Source: Balneolaceae bacterium
GTDB lineage: Bacteria; Bacteroidota; Rhodothermia; Balneolales; Balneolaceae
Direction of reading: 5' to 3'
Assembly (NCBI GenBank): GCA_007123785.1
Contig: SLGL01000397.1
Span: forward strand, 1-6,548
DNA: 6,548 nt
Shown here: in pieces, positions 1-6,419 of the stretch
Layout: every line of letters starts with the position of its first letter
Numbering within the stretch: position 1 is the first letter of the stretch
The notes under the pieces: model-generated
What the model was told of the DNA's origin: nothing
What the model saw: the letters and a program-made list of their open reading frames with translations, nothing else
Databases searched by the model: none
Program-made: the position numbers and the translations under genes

Positions 1-765
1 TTGGTACAGAACCATTGTTTCTGTGATCGGATTCAGTTCTGAAGGAATGATCAAAGAGATGCGGGAAATGTGAACTTCTGCCCCGGCCGATGCAGTGTCA
101 TCACCAAAAAAAATAAAATTTTGGATGCTGTATGGCAACCCAAATGCCGAGTAATCGCGAAGAGGGCATGACAAAATTTCCTCACCGTTAGCAAAGAGTT
201 TAAATTGAGTTCCCTTCATATTTATTCTATATCGGATAATTCCGGAAGTGGTATTAAAGTCAGTCTTTTCTGCAATTTCAAATGACGTATTATATACCCA
301 GATTTCATTTTCCCTAAAAACGATTTCTGCACCGTAGTTGTCTTTCGACAAAACGATAATACTAAAACCACCTCGATAGGATAAGTGGTGAATTTCTTCA
401 ATAATCTGAAAGTGAAATTCTGCAGTAAAACCGGATTCGCGTGAAAGTATTGGCAGTTCAGGATGTTGCAGGCTGAAATATCCCGCTGCTTCAGAAAGAT
501 TGCCAAGTGTGCTAAATTTATGAAGCCCTCTTTCTGTAAATCGTACTGTTTCACTTTGATCAAATGCATTGGTTAGATACATCCAGCCCTGGTTGTCGGG
601 ATTGCTGTTTTCAGAGGCATTAAAAAGAATTGTAGTTGTATTTTCACCAGGAAAATCAGAAACCGGTTTATCCATTGAAAATACTGAGTACATGGATGTA
701 AAAATCCAGATGATAAGAACTGCTGTTAAAGGCTTGTGCCCTCTTTTGATTAGAATTATCTCCAT
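1..765 (-). CDS. Secreted protein with ConA/LamG-like beta-sandwich, 3' end outside window
   Basis: The frame is open from an ATG at 765-763 down to base 1, giving 255 residues with no stop, so the C-terminus lies beyond the window. The N-terminus has basic residues (K7, R8, K11) followed by a hydrophobic stretch at about residues 13-30, which reads as a signal peptide. No other in-frame ATG is visible just upstream, and there is no clear ribosome binding site. The rest, from about residue 60, alternates short hydrophobic strands with turns. Landmarks are GFSIIVLS (133-140), a glycine-bounded GAEIVF strand (145-150), FKLFANGEEIL (188-198) and FIFFGDDTASAGAEV (217-231). This pattern is typical of concanavalin A-like/LamG domains in secreted bacterial proteins, where the 'LFANGEEIL' type strand and the 'GDDT/GDNT' turn recur. 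Such domains usually bind carbohydrate or form structural modules. No catalytic residues can be assigned, so a specific function is not claimed. Antisense frames over this stretch look like shadows. Confidence 0.8.
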   Translation of the reverse strand, partial: MEIILIKRGHKPLTAVLIIWIFTSMYSVFSMDKPVSDFPGENTTTILFNASENSNPDNQGWMYLTNAFDQSETVRFTERGLHKFSTLGNLSEAAGYFSLQHPELPILSRESGFTAEFHFQIIEEIHHLSYRGGFSIIVLSKDNYGAEIVFRENEIWVYNTSFEIAEKTDFNTTSGIIRYRINMKGTQFKLFANGEEILSCPLRDYSAFGLPYSIQNFIFFGDDTASAGAEVHISRISLIIPSELNPITETMVLYQ

Positions 766-871
766 ACTAAAATGTACATATTTTATTTTGATTTGGTAAG
801 AATCTCAGTCTAAAAAATGAGTGAATGAGCAGTATTCTTGCTATATTTAAAAAGGATCAGCAGGTTTTGAT
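766..871. promoter_or_regulatory. Divergent intergenic region, probable promoters for both flanking units
   Basis: This 106-base AT-rich gap separates the minus-strand secreted protein from the plus-strand membrane protein/lipoprotein unit, so it should hold start signals for both. On the plus strand, TTGATT (788-793) and TAAAAA (811-816) are 17 bases apart, a weak sigma-70-like pair with four of six matches each. TATATTTA (842-849) resembles the Bacteroidota -7 element TAnnTTTG but has no matching upstream TTTG. An 8-base palindrome, ATGTACAT, lies at about 771-778. AAGGAT (852-857) and CAGG (861-864) precede the ATG at 872 and could act as a ribosome binding site. None of these is strong. 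Confidence 0.35.
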
Positions 872-1369
872 ATGACAGATAATAGATCATCATATTGCAC
901 ATCTCTTCTTTTTCCCTATTTTTTTAGGTACATCGGCATCTTATTGATATTTATTGGTATCGGATCAGTATATCTTTATTTTTGGGGAGGAAGACCGGAT
1001 TTTTTTGAAGTACCCGTTCTTGCATTGGTAACCTCCTATATAGATACCCGCTGGTTTGTAGTTGCACAAACAAATCTACTGGATGAACTTGCATTTGTTT
1101 TTGGTATTACCGGACTGATCTTCACAAGTTTTTCCAAAGAAAAAAAAGAAAACTGGCTGACCGGCCAATTACGATCATACGCCTTTATTTTGAGTGTGTA
1201 TATAACAACAGGAATCTGGATTTTTCTTTACCTGGTTGTTTTCGGTTGGCCGATCATACTCCTCTCAGCTACTGCCTTCATACTGTTTTTGGTTATCTAT
1301 TTTACCACGTTTCAGATTTTACTCAAGAGAGTAAAATCAACAATAACTATTAACATCGATGCAGGATAA
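872..1369 (+). CDS. Four-helix integral membrane protein of unknown function
   Basis: This is a 165-residue hydrophobic protein. I see four likely membrane helices, at about residues 17-38, 69-87, 102-124 and 127-151. A basic/acidic loop, KEKKEN (89-94), sits between helices 2 and 3, and a basic tail (K152, R153, K155) follows helix 4. By the positive-inside rule both ends and the 88-101 loop are cytoplasmic. The segment between helices 1 and 2 (about 39-68) contains aromatic and polar residues and would face the periplasm. The start is fixed by an in-frame TAA at 848-850 with no other ATG between, and CAGG lies 7 bases before it. The next gene begins 2 bases after the stop, so the two are almost certainly co-transcribed. 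The layout resembles small uncharacterised membrane proteins common in Bacteroidota, but I cannot assign a named family, and I see no transporter signature, enzyme motif or ligand site. Confidence 0.8.
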   Translation: MTDNRSSYCTSLLFPYFFRYIGILLIFIGIGSVYLYFWGGRPDFFEVPVLALVTSYIDTRWFVVAQTNLLDELAFVFGITGLIFTSFSKEKKENWLTGQLRSYAFILSVYITTGIWIFLYLVVFGWPIILLSATAFILFLVIYFTTFQILLKRVKSTITINIDAG

Positions 1370-1371
1370 GC

Positions 1372-2037
1372 ATGAAAACTAAAACCATCATTATTGTAGC
1401 GTTTTTTATCGCGGTTTTATTTGGAGCACTGTCATGTAATATTTTTGACAGTGGATCAAGTTCATCAGGAACAAGCCCCATCGGCGGTGACCCATCCCCG
1501 ATGGGATCTGTAGGAAATACATTCGAAGTACCGGCACTACCGGGTACATCCAATCGAATCATTGAAGTTACATCAAGAAGCGGAGATGTATCCACAATTA
1601 CCGGAAGTACAACAATAACAGACCCAACTTATCTTTCGATTGCACAGGCCTTGCCTTTTATTCAGGTAGATGGTGACCGGGCCTCGGCAAGCCAGAAATA
1701 TCGGGTTACCAAAAGAGGTATTCAAAATGTATTTGATGACGGAAAATCTCTAACCATCGTAAATTACAACGCTAAAGTTGGCGACACCTATAAACTCAAA
1801 CGAAATGGACATACCATTGAACGGAGAGTCACTAAAGTTTCAAAAGAGGATGATTTTTTGTGGGGTTTTATGTACATCAAAACCATCCAGGTAGAAGAAA
1901 CAGGGTCCGGTATTCCGGGAGTATCCAAACTGAAATATTACGCGAATCATCGGTTTGGAATAGTAGGCATGGATATTTTTTTTGAGGATGGATCCACACA
2001 ATACATTTATGTATACAGCGATGCCTATAATGACTGA
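1372..2037 (+). CDS. Uncharacterised secreted lipoprotein
   Basis: This is a 221-residue protein with a clear lipoprotein signal: K2 and K4, a hydrophobic core (6-20), and the lipobox-like GALSC with the lipidated cysteine at C22. The mature protein starts with a flexible Ser/Gly/Pro-rich tether (about 27-50), followed by a folded domain that looks rich in beta strands (about 85-221). Segments in it include TYKLKRNGHTIERRVTKVS (139-157), MYIKTIQVEETG (167-178) and HRFGIVGMDIFFEDGSTQYI (193-212). No catalytic or metal-binding motif is visible. The start is supported by AGGA at 1363-1366, five bases before the ATG and overlapping the stop of the upstream membrane protein gene. This spacing suggests coupled translation. 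D26 lies well past the +2 position that would retain the protein in the inner membrane, so an outer-membrane location is likely but inferred. I do not recognise a named family. Confidence 0.85.
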   Translation: MKTKTIIIVAFFIAVLFGALSCNIFDSGSSSSGTSPIGGDPSPMGSVGNTFEVPALPGTSNRIIEVTSRSGDVSTITGSTTITDPTYLSIAQALPFIQVDGDRASASQKYRVTKRGIQNVFDDGKSLTIVNYNAKVGDTYKLKRNGHTIERRVTKVSKEDDFLWGFMYIKTIQVEETGSGIPGVSKLKYYANHRFGIVGMDIFFEDGSTQYIYVYSDAYND

Positions 2038-2081
2038 AAGTATTAAAAAGAAAACATAATGAATGCTGAAAACTCTCAGTA

Positions 2082-2127
2082 CCAGCCGGCTGATAAACAA
2101 TTAGCAGAGCGTTTACCAGTCGGTTGG
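2082..2127 (+). terminator. Long hairpin between convergent genes, likely transcript end
   Basis: Bases 2082-2098 can pair with 2111-2127. There are 11 pairs in the outer stem (two of them G-U), one A-C mismatch (2093/2116), then five inner pairs (TAAAC with GTTTA), and a 12-base loop at 2099-2110. It starts 44 bases after the stop of the plus-strand lipoprotein gene and overlaps the last codons of the minus-strand 825-aa gene. The two G-U pairs form only in plus-strand RNA and become C-A clashes in minus-strand RNA, so it favours the plus transcript. There is no T run directly after the stem (TTTTT begins about 10 bases later), so it may protect an mRNA 3' end rather than act as a classic intrinsic terminator. 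The core CAGCCGGCTG (2083-2092) is also a perfect 10-base palindrome on its own. Confidence 0.45.
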
Positions 2128-4590
2128 ATGAGAAGTATTTTTCCACATCCAGCTTGTAAATGCAGCCAATAAATAACAACCCAGCCCGAAAAGAATTACA
2201 TTACTGAAGCCGACCGACATCGAGAGCATAATAGCGAGAGGAGCAGCCGTTACTGATGCAAATCCATTGATTCCCCAAGCCCAGGGAATGAGGCTGTCAC
2301 TTTGATGTTCAAGTACTTCCATTCCGCTGGGAAACATCCATCCCATAAAAAAGGAGACAGGCATCAGCATCAATACGGTAATAAGATATCGCCAGACGGT
2401 ACCAGCTCCAACGAATATGTCCAGAATCGGGCCTGAAGCAAACAAGAGGAATACGGTAGTAAGAAAAATTGCAGCCACGGCAATTCTAATTCTGTGGCTG
2501 GCTATCAGCCCCAGTTTTTTCTGGATACTGCTTCCCAAGCCTGAAAAAATAAGAATGGATGTAAAAATTGCGGAGACACTCACAATTGGGTCACCCAAAA
2601 ATTTGGTAAATATCTGAATAAATGTAATCTCTACGAACATAAAACCCGTACCAATAGCAAAAAAATAGATCAGAGTGGGCATCTTATTTTTTGAAGCCAG
2701 ATAGGTTGGCAGGCGAAAGAGAAGCGGTGCGATAATCAGCAGAAGAGCCACAGCAGCAAGCTGAATGAATGTTATCAGCAGAATCACATAGCCCAGCTCA
2801 AGCCGCTGGAACCATTCATCGCCATAGGTTTCCCAAAATAATTCAAGCGAACTCCATTTAAAATAGTCCTGAAAGTAGGGGCGGTCGTCGGTGGGTGCAC
2901 GCACATTATAGGCCCAGTCATCGTAAAAATGTTCTGCATCACCAAACAGGATTTGCTGAATGGCGTGATGGATATATGAGTAGTTGACATCATCCGGGCC
3001 TTCAATCAGGTTCATTTGATCGATCTCTTCGGTGATGATACCCGGATAATATTCACGGTCGAGCTGAAGTAATCGCGCTTCTTCAAGAAACAGGCTGATC
3101 AGCTCTTCGGTGATGGGGGATTTGGTGAGCAGTGTATTTGCAGCCAGATAGTTGCGGCTCACGAGAAGATGGTTTTCGGGTGAATCTCCACTATAGCCGG
3201 CAATCACATCCGAAAACATCGAAAAGATTTTAATATTGTCGCGCGGCGGGGACTGAATGCCTCTCGTGATGCTGATCAGCCCGTCATCCGACAAAAGTTG
3301 GCGTGCCTTTGCAATCGATTCGGTGGTGAGCAGATAATCCTCGTTCAGCCCCTGAAGACCACCGGTGCCAGTTGCCATCGTTTCTCCAGCAACAAAATGG
3401 ATCAGATCGTACTGCCGGTTCGTCCGGTCGAGATAAAGACGTGGGTGCTGAATGACCACTTCAACCCGTTCGTCATCGAACACAGACCCGCCAAGATCAA
3501 AAATATCCTCTCTGAACAGATCATAAATCTGAGGATTGGTTTGTACAACCGTGATTTTTTCTGCACCCATTCGTTTAGCCATCCACACATTTACACCACC
3601 AGATTCACCTAAAAGTAAAACATGCGGATTTTCCAGTATCCGGTAAGGTAGCGACTGAGGTGTGTAATCCATAACACCAGCCTGTTCGGCGTCATCAATC
3701 GAAAAAACAGCCCCGGCCACTTCTCCATCTATCAGCAGGGCAAGCTGTGTGGGAGGGAGAGCCGTGGCAAGCGGGCTGGCAAAGAGGGTGTGATGAAAGG
3801 TTGGTGAAGAATAGACATCAATCTGTCCGCGCGGGCCAAAACGCTCCTGAATCAGTTCGGCATCCCCCTGAATTTCAAGCTGTTGAAAGTTAGCGAGACT
3901 TTTATAGGGATCTACCGAATAAGGCGGATCGGAGATCATTGAGTAAACTGCTCCGCCCAATCCAATCAACAAGAGCATTAAATTCACCGGAATATTAAAT
4001 GTCCGCTCCCGGAATCCAGATATATAAAAGAACACCATCGCAATAAATACGATAGGCGCGATAGTTACCGGTAGCTGATAAGCCGGGAACAGGTACATCA
4101 GAAAAAGTGCAACAATGCCGCCTATTCCGCTCCCGATCAGATTAGCACCGTAAAGTTCGGGTACCTCTTTTTTAAAATATGAGAGCATAAACCCGATGAT
4201 GGTGCCCCCGAAAAAGAAGGGGATGAAGATCAGGAGATTGTAATAAATTAACAACCTGAGCTGTTCGCCACTGTAGAGTACATACTGCGTATCGAGCGGG
4301 AGAGATTGTGCGGTAGTATAAGAAATGGGAATGGAAATCAGGAAAAGAAGGTGGAACAATAGATTCCAGAAATAGATATTTCGTTTCAGCAGGTCGAAAA
4401 AGAGGGCCAGAAATGTTCCGCTGGCACCAAAACCGAGCAGCGCTGTGCTGATTACAAGATAGGAAAAATGGTAGTAATGGCTTACCGAAAGGGCTCGCAT
4501 CAGCATCAGCTGCAGGGCGATGACAGCGATGGACACGAAAAATATCGCAACGGCACTCCAGCGGTTGTACGAAGGCAGGTTATTGATCAT
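2113..4590 (-). CDS. Polytopic membrane protein with spermidine-synthase/methyltransferase-like domain
   Basis: This 825-residue protein has about seven helices (13-31, 43-66, 74-92, 114-137, 150-169, 173-191, 201-218), a soluble Rossmann-like domain (about 230-595), and about seven more helices (600-622, 638-662, 668-686, 702-720, 733-755, 769-791, 796-814). It belongs to the large family annotated as membrane-bound or MFS-fused spermidine-synthase-like proteins. Family marks are ALLGFGASGTF (50-60), PTDDRPYF (566-573), IGTGFMFVEITFIQIF (646-661) and PWAWGINGFASV (769-780). The SAM loop reads LLGESGG (326-332). The acidic residue expected after strand 2 is Q350 (VVQTNP), and the usual Gly-acid-Gly before the next helix is QHP (381-383), so aminopropyl or methyl transfer is doubtful. 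Basic loops (70, 140, 194-196, 634-636, 691-701) put the soluble domain outside the cytoplasm. GGAA lies 8 bases before the ATG at 4590. The gene follows pcm on the same strand after 87 bases and may form an operon with it. Its substrate is unknown. Confidence 0.85.
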   Translation of the reverse strand: MINNLPSYNRWSAVAIFFVSIAVIALQLMLMRALSVSHYYHFSYLVISTALLGFGASGTFLALFFDLLKRNIYFWNLLFHLLFLISIPISYTTAQSLPLDTQYVLYSGEQLRLLIYYNLLIFIPFFFGGTIIGFMLSYFKKEVPELYGANLIGSGIGGIVALFLMYLFPAYQLPVTIAPIVFIAMVFFYISGFRERTFNIPVNLMLLLIGLGGAVYSMISDPPYSVDPYKSLANFQQLEIQGDAELIQERFGPRGQIDVYSSPTFHHTLFASPLATALPPTQLALLIDGEVAGAVFSIDDAEQAGVMDYTPQSLPYRILENPHVLLLGESGGVNVWMAKRMGAEKITVVQTNPQIYDLFREDIFDLGGSVFDDERVEVVIQHPRLYLDRTNRQYDLIHFVAGETMATGTGGLQGLNEDYLLTTESIAKARQLLSDDGLISITRGIQSPPRDNIKIFSMFSDVIAGYSGDSPENHLLVSRNYLAANTLLTKSPITEELISLFLEEARLLQLDREYYPGIITEEIDQMNLIEGPDDVNYSYIHHAIQQILFGDAEHFYDDWAYNVRAPTDDRPYFQDYFKWSSLELFWETYGDEWFQRLELGYVILLITFIQLAAVALLLIIAPLLFRLPTYLASKNKMPTLIYFFAIGTGFMFVEITFIQIFTKFLGDPIVSVSAIFTSILIFSGLGSSIQKKLGLIASHRIRIAVAAIFLTTVFLLFASGPILDIFVGAGTVWRYLITVLMLMPVSFFMGWMFPSGMEVLEHQSDSLIPWAWGINGFASVTAAPLAIMLSMSVGFSNVILFGLGCYLLAAFTSWMWKNTSHPTDW

Positions 4591-4677
4591 GCTTGAATTT
4601 CCAAAAGGTGAACCAGCTGGTTTTCAAAATAAGATTTCTGAGATATCATGTGTTCAAAAACCATAAATCGAAAATCA
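4591..4677 (-). other. Spacer between pcm and the downstream membrane gene, with palindrome
   Basis: This 87-base gap between two same-strand genes holds a perfect 12-base palindrome, AACCAGCTGGTT (4611-4622), about 20 bases upstream of the 825-aa gene's start. It has no loop and no T run, so it is not a convincing terminator. It could be a protein-binding site or chance. Nothing here clearly separates the two genes into different transcription units. Confidence 0.3.
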
Positions 4678-5484
4678 TCAGTTCTGCTGCTCCTGCGCGG
4701 TACCGGTCATCGGCACAAATCGCACGGGTAACACCCTCTCGGTTCTCACATCCCCATCTTCCGATTTGGTCACGCGCATCAGAATTTGAGTCTGATATGG
4801 GCTGCCCACCGGAATTGCGATGACACCGCCTGGTTTTAGTTGTTCGAGCAGCGGTGGCGGAACGTGTCCTGCTGCGGCGGTTACGATGATTTTATCGAAT
4901 GGGGCATGTTCTTCCCATCCGTAGTAGCCGTCGCCGATTTTGGTTTCGATGGTGTGGTAACCCAGTTCTTCATACACTTCACCTGCTTGCCTCCCCAGTG
5001 GTTCCACAATTTCAATGGAATAGATGTAGGGTGTTAGTTCTGAGAGTACAGCTGCATGATATCCGCTGCCGGTGCCGATTTCAAGGACTTTGTCACCCGG
5101 TTCAATATCCAGCATTTCAGCCATGAGTGCTACAATATAAGGCTGAGATATGGTTTGACCGTGACCGATTGGCAAAGGATTGTTTTGATAGGAATTGTGT
5201 CGCTGGTTTTCGGGCACAAACAGGTGCCGTGGCACATTCAGCATCGCTTCAATCACATCGGGATCTGTTATTCCCTGGTCAATAATGCCAGTCTGCACAA
5301 GCTGTTCTCTCTCCTCCTGGTATTCCGAAAAACGCGGACGATTCCATTCAAGAGTGTCAGATATGGATGAGCTTTGGTTTTCATCGGACAATAATTGCTT
5401 CAAAAGAGCCAATTCCCCATTCGGTTGAACATATACAGCTGCTGCCAGCAAAAGTGTAAACATAAATGTGAAAATTAATTTCAT
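4678..5484 (-). CDS. pcm: Protein-L-isoaspartate O-methyltransferase with export signal
   Basis: The enzyme transfers a methyl group from S-adenosylmethionine to L-isoaspartyl residues in damaged proteins, starting their return to normal aspartyl bonds. The catalytic domain is complete: ITDPDVIEAMLNVPRHLFVP (72-91), the substrate-site motif GHGQTISQPY (107-116), SAM motif I VLEIGTGSGY (133-142), IGDGYYGW (183-190), FDKIIVTAAA (196-205), PPPLLEQLKPGG (209-220) and VRFVPM (254-259). E. coli Pcm is 208 residues; this one is 268. The excess is mostly N-terminal: K2, a hydrophobic run (3-17) and an acidic linker (about 34-60). That reads as a signal peptide or membrane anchor, though no sharp cleavage site is visible. 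A later start would cut into the catalytic domain, since the next usable methionine is M81. No Shine-Dalgarno sequence precedes the ATG at 5484; TAAATTTG on the minus strand 10 bases upstream resembles a Bacteroidota -7 element but has no -33 partner. Identity is firm; export is inferred. Confidence 0.93.
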   Translation of the reverse strand: MKLIFTFMFTLLLAAAVYVQPNGELALLKQLLSDENQSSSISDTLEWNRPRFSEYQEEREQLVQTGIIDQGITDPDVIEAMLNVPRHLFVPENQRHNSYQNNPLPIGHGQTISQPYIVALMAEMLDIEPGDKVLEIGTGSGYHAAVLSELTPYIYSIEIVEPLGRQAGEVYEELGYHTIETKIGDGYYGWEEHAPFDKIIVTAAAGHVPPPLLEQLKPGGVIAIPVGSPYQTQILMRVTKSEDGDVRTERVLPVRFVPMTGTAQEQQN

Positions 5485-5625
5485 GATATACTATCAAATT
5501 TATTAGCAATTATTTTTGCCATTCTATAGGTATCGCTTCTTCTTTATGGGTAACTCTGTATATAACGGATTAGTACATGGTTTTCAATCTTTTAAACTAA
5601 AAAACGGTGCTGAAACATTTTTAAT
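5485..5625. other. Divergent spacer upstream of pcm and the broken lipoprotein gene
   Basis: This AT-rich 141-base region must contain the pcm promoter and whatever promoter the former plus-strand lipoprotein gene had. No strong sigma-70 or TTTG/TAnnTTTG pair is visible for either direction. It also contains a 27-codon plus-strand open frame (ATG at 5546, stop TGA 5627-5629). That stop overlaps the ATG of the broken gene in an ATGA arrangement. The peptide resembles nothing I recognise and has no ribosome binding site, so I do not call it a gene. Confidence 0.3.
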
Positions 5626-5933
5626 ATGAAAGAGGAATGTAGTTACAAACAGTTTTGATAATTTTGATTCTATCGGCAATTACCGCAATTTCTTGTGATT
5701 CTGTCTCTACTGTTTGCAGCTCGGAATTCCGGCATCTTGGAGTGGGCGTATTTGTGGAAGATGGAACTACGCCGGCTGTATTTGATGAGATAACACTTAT
5801 TGATTGATAAAGTGGGCAGTCTATTGAGATTTGCAGGAAAGAGGAGCCTGAATGCTCTGATGATTACATTATGGGTATTCTGGAAAATGGAAGTTATACG
5901 ATCTTTCATGACGGACTGAGAAAAAGTCGCTAA
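5626..5933 (+). pseudogene. Broken small lipoprotein gene (frameshift plus tandem in-frame stops)
   Basis: From ATG 5626 the frame gives MKEECSYKQF and stops at TGA 5656-5658. Adding one T to the T4 run at 5653-5656 joins it to LIILILSAITAISC, making a good lipoprotein signal: K2 and K8, hydrophobic core, and the cysteine at restored residue 24. The restored frame continues through CDSVSTVC and HLGVGVFVEDGTTP to TLID, hits TGA TAA at 5805-5810, then resumes with protein-like sequence (SGQSIEIC, then YIMGILENGSYTIFHDGL) to TAA at 5931-5933. The 'TIFHDGL' end and the DG-turn pattern suggest a beta-sandwich like those in carboxypeptidase-regulatory-type lipoproteins. A normal gene would probably run further, so the 3' end is likely eroded too. 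Three separate lesions argue for real decay rather than a single read error. The alternative is that these are assembly errors or chance hydrophobic codons. The exact family is not recognised. Confidence 0.65.
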
Positions 5934-5945
5934 ACAAGCACTATA

Positions 5946-5975
5946 AAGCTGCCCCAAATGATTTCAGGACAGCTT
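5946..5975 (-). terminator. Hairpin downstream of the 136-aa lipoprotein gene
   Basis: On the minus strand, AAGCTGTCC (5975-5967) pairs with GGGCAGCTT (5954-5946) around a 12-base loop, giving nine pairs including one U-G wobble. On the plus strand that wobble becomes a C-A mismatch, so the hairpin favours the minus transcript. It begins 33 bases after the lipoprotein stop codon at 6009. The stem is followed only by TATAG and has no long T run, so termination is plausible but not certain. Confidence 0.45.
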
Positions 5976-6008
5976 ATATACATGTTCTATTTCGGTATAT
6001 ACAGGTTT

Positions 6009-6419
6009 TTAATTCTGCGGCAGATCTACTTCAAAGTCGAGAGATACGGAATTAACCGGTTCCTGGAAACGCAGCTGCAAATCAACGTCATCTTCCTGTA
6101 CCGAGCGAATTTCACCTGCAACTTCATATTCAAAAATAATGGTTGTAATAGTATCTTCAGACGGGCCAAATATGGGTGTGGACAAAAAACCAGTTGCATC
6201 CGTTTCAAAGGGAGCTATATCCACTGGCTGATCAAACTCTTCAACTTCAATAATCAAAAATACATCAAAATTAGAGAGTGGTTCACCGGTTGCAGCATCA
6301 GAAAATGTCGCTTCAATTTCAGCAACTGCATCCTCTTGCTGTTCAGCTTCCTGTTCATCTAAACAAGCGGTGAATAGTAATGCAATTGTAGTGATTAGAA
6401 GTAATAAAAATTTCTTCAT
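6009..6419 (-). CDS. Small lipoprotein with predicted beta-sandwich domain
   Basis: This 136-residue protein has a textbook lipoprotein signal: K2 and K3, a hydrophobic core (4-16), and the lipobox LFTAC with the lipidated cysteine at C19. A highly acidic tether follows (DEQEAEQQED, 21-30). The remainder (about 33-135) alternates hydrophobic strands and turns, with ATGEPLSNFDVFLII (43-57) and ETDATGFLS (72-80). That arrangement is common in carboxypeptidase-regulatory-like and transthyretin-like beta-sandwich domains, in which 'TGEPL' opens a strand and 'TDATGF' forms a turn. These domains have no catalytic centre, and no function can be assigned. No Shine-Dalgarno sequence precedes the ATG at 6419. 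The gene stands alone, convergent with the broken lipoprotein gene, and has a hairpin after its stop. Its strong acidity fits an envelope protein from a marine or salt-tolerant bacterium, which is an inference. Confidence 0.82.
   Translation of the reverse strand: MKKFLLLLITTIALLFTACLDEQEAEQQEDAVAEIEATFSDAATGEPLSNFDVFLIIEVEEFDQPVDIAPFETDATGFLSTPIFGPSEDTITTIIFEYEVAGEIRSVQEDDVDLQLRFQEPVNSVSLDFEVDLPQN

Noticed and set aside
222..799. Open frames inside the first gene: a minus-strand frame at 222-569 and a plus-strand frame at 569-799
   Set aside because: Both lie inside the 255-codon minus-strand frame, whose product has a signal peptide and regular beta-strand pattern. The alternatives give low-complexity, basic, shadow-like proteins.
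2059..2175. A 38-codon plus-strand frame after the lipoprotein gene
   Set aside because: It overlaps the end of the 825-aa gene, resembles nothing known, has no ribosome binding site, and its first half is explained by the hairpin sequence.
4840..5428. Several plus-strand open frames opposite pcm
   Set aside because: They are antisense to a complete and highly conserved Pcm catalytic domain and encode Cys/Trp/His-rich shadow sequences.
5805..5807. TGA as a recoded selenocysteine codon in the broken lipoprotein gene
   Set aside because: It is followed immediately by TAA in the same frame, and the gene also needs a separate upstream frameshift to be read.
5670..5957. A 95-codon minus-strand frame in the gap between pcm and the small lipoprotein gene
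   Set aside because: The plus strand of the same region encodes a recognisable lipoprotein signal and beta-rich sequence. The minus frame has no motif, signal or ribosome binding site.
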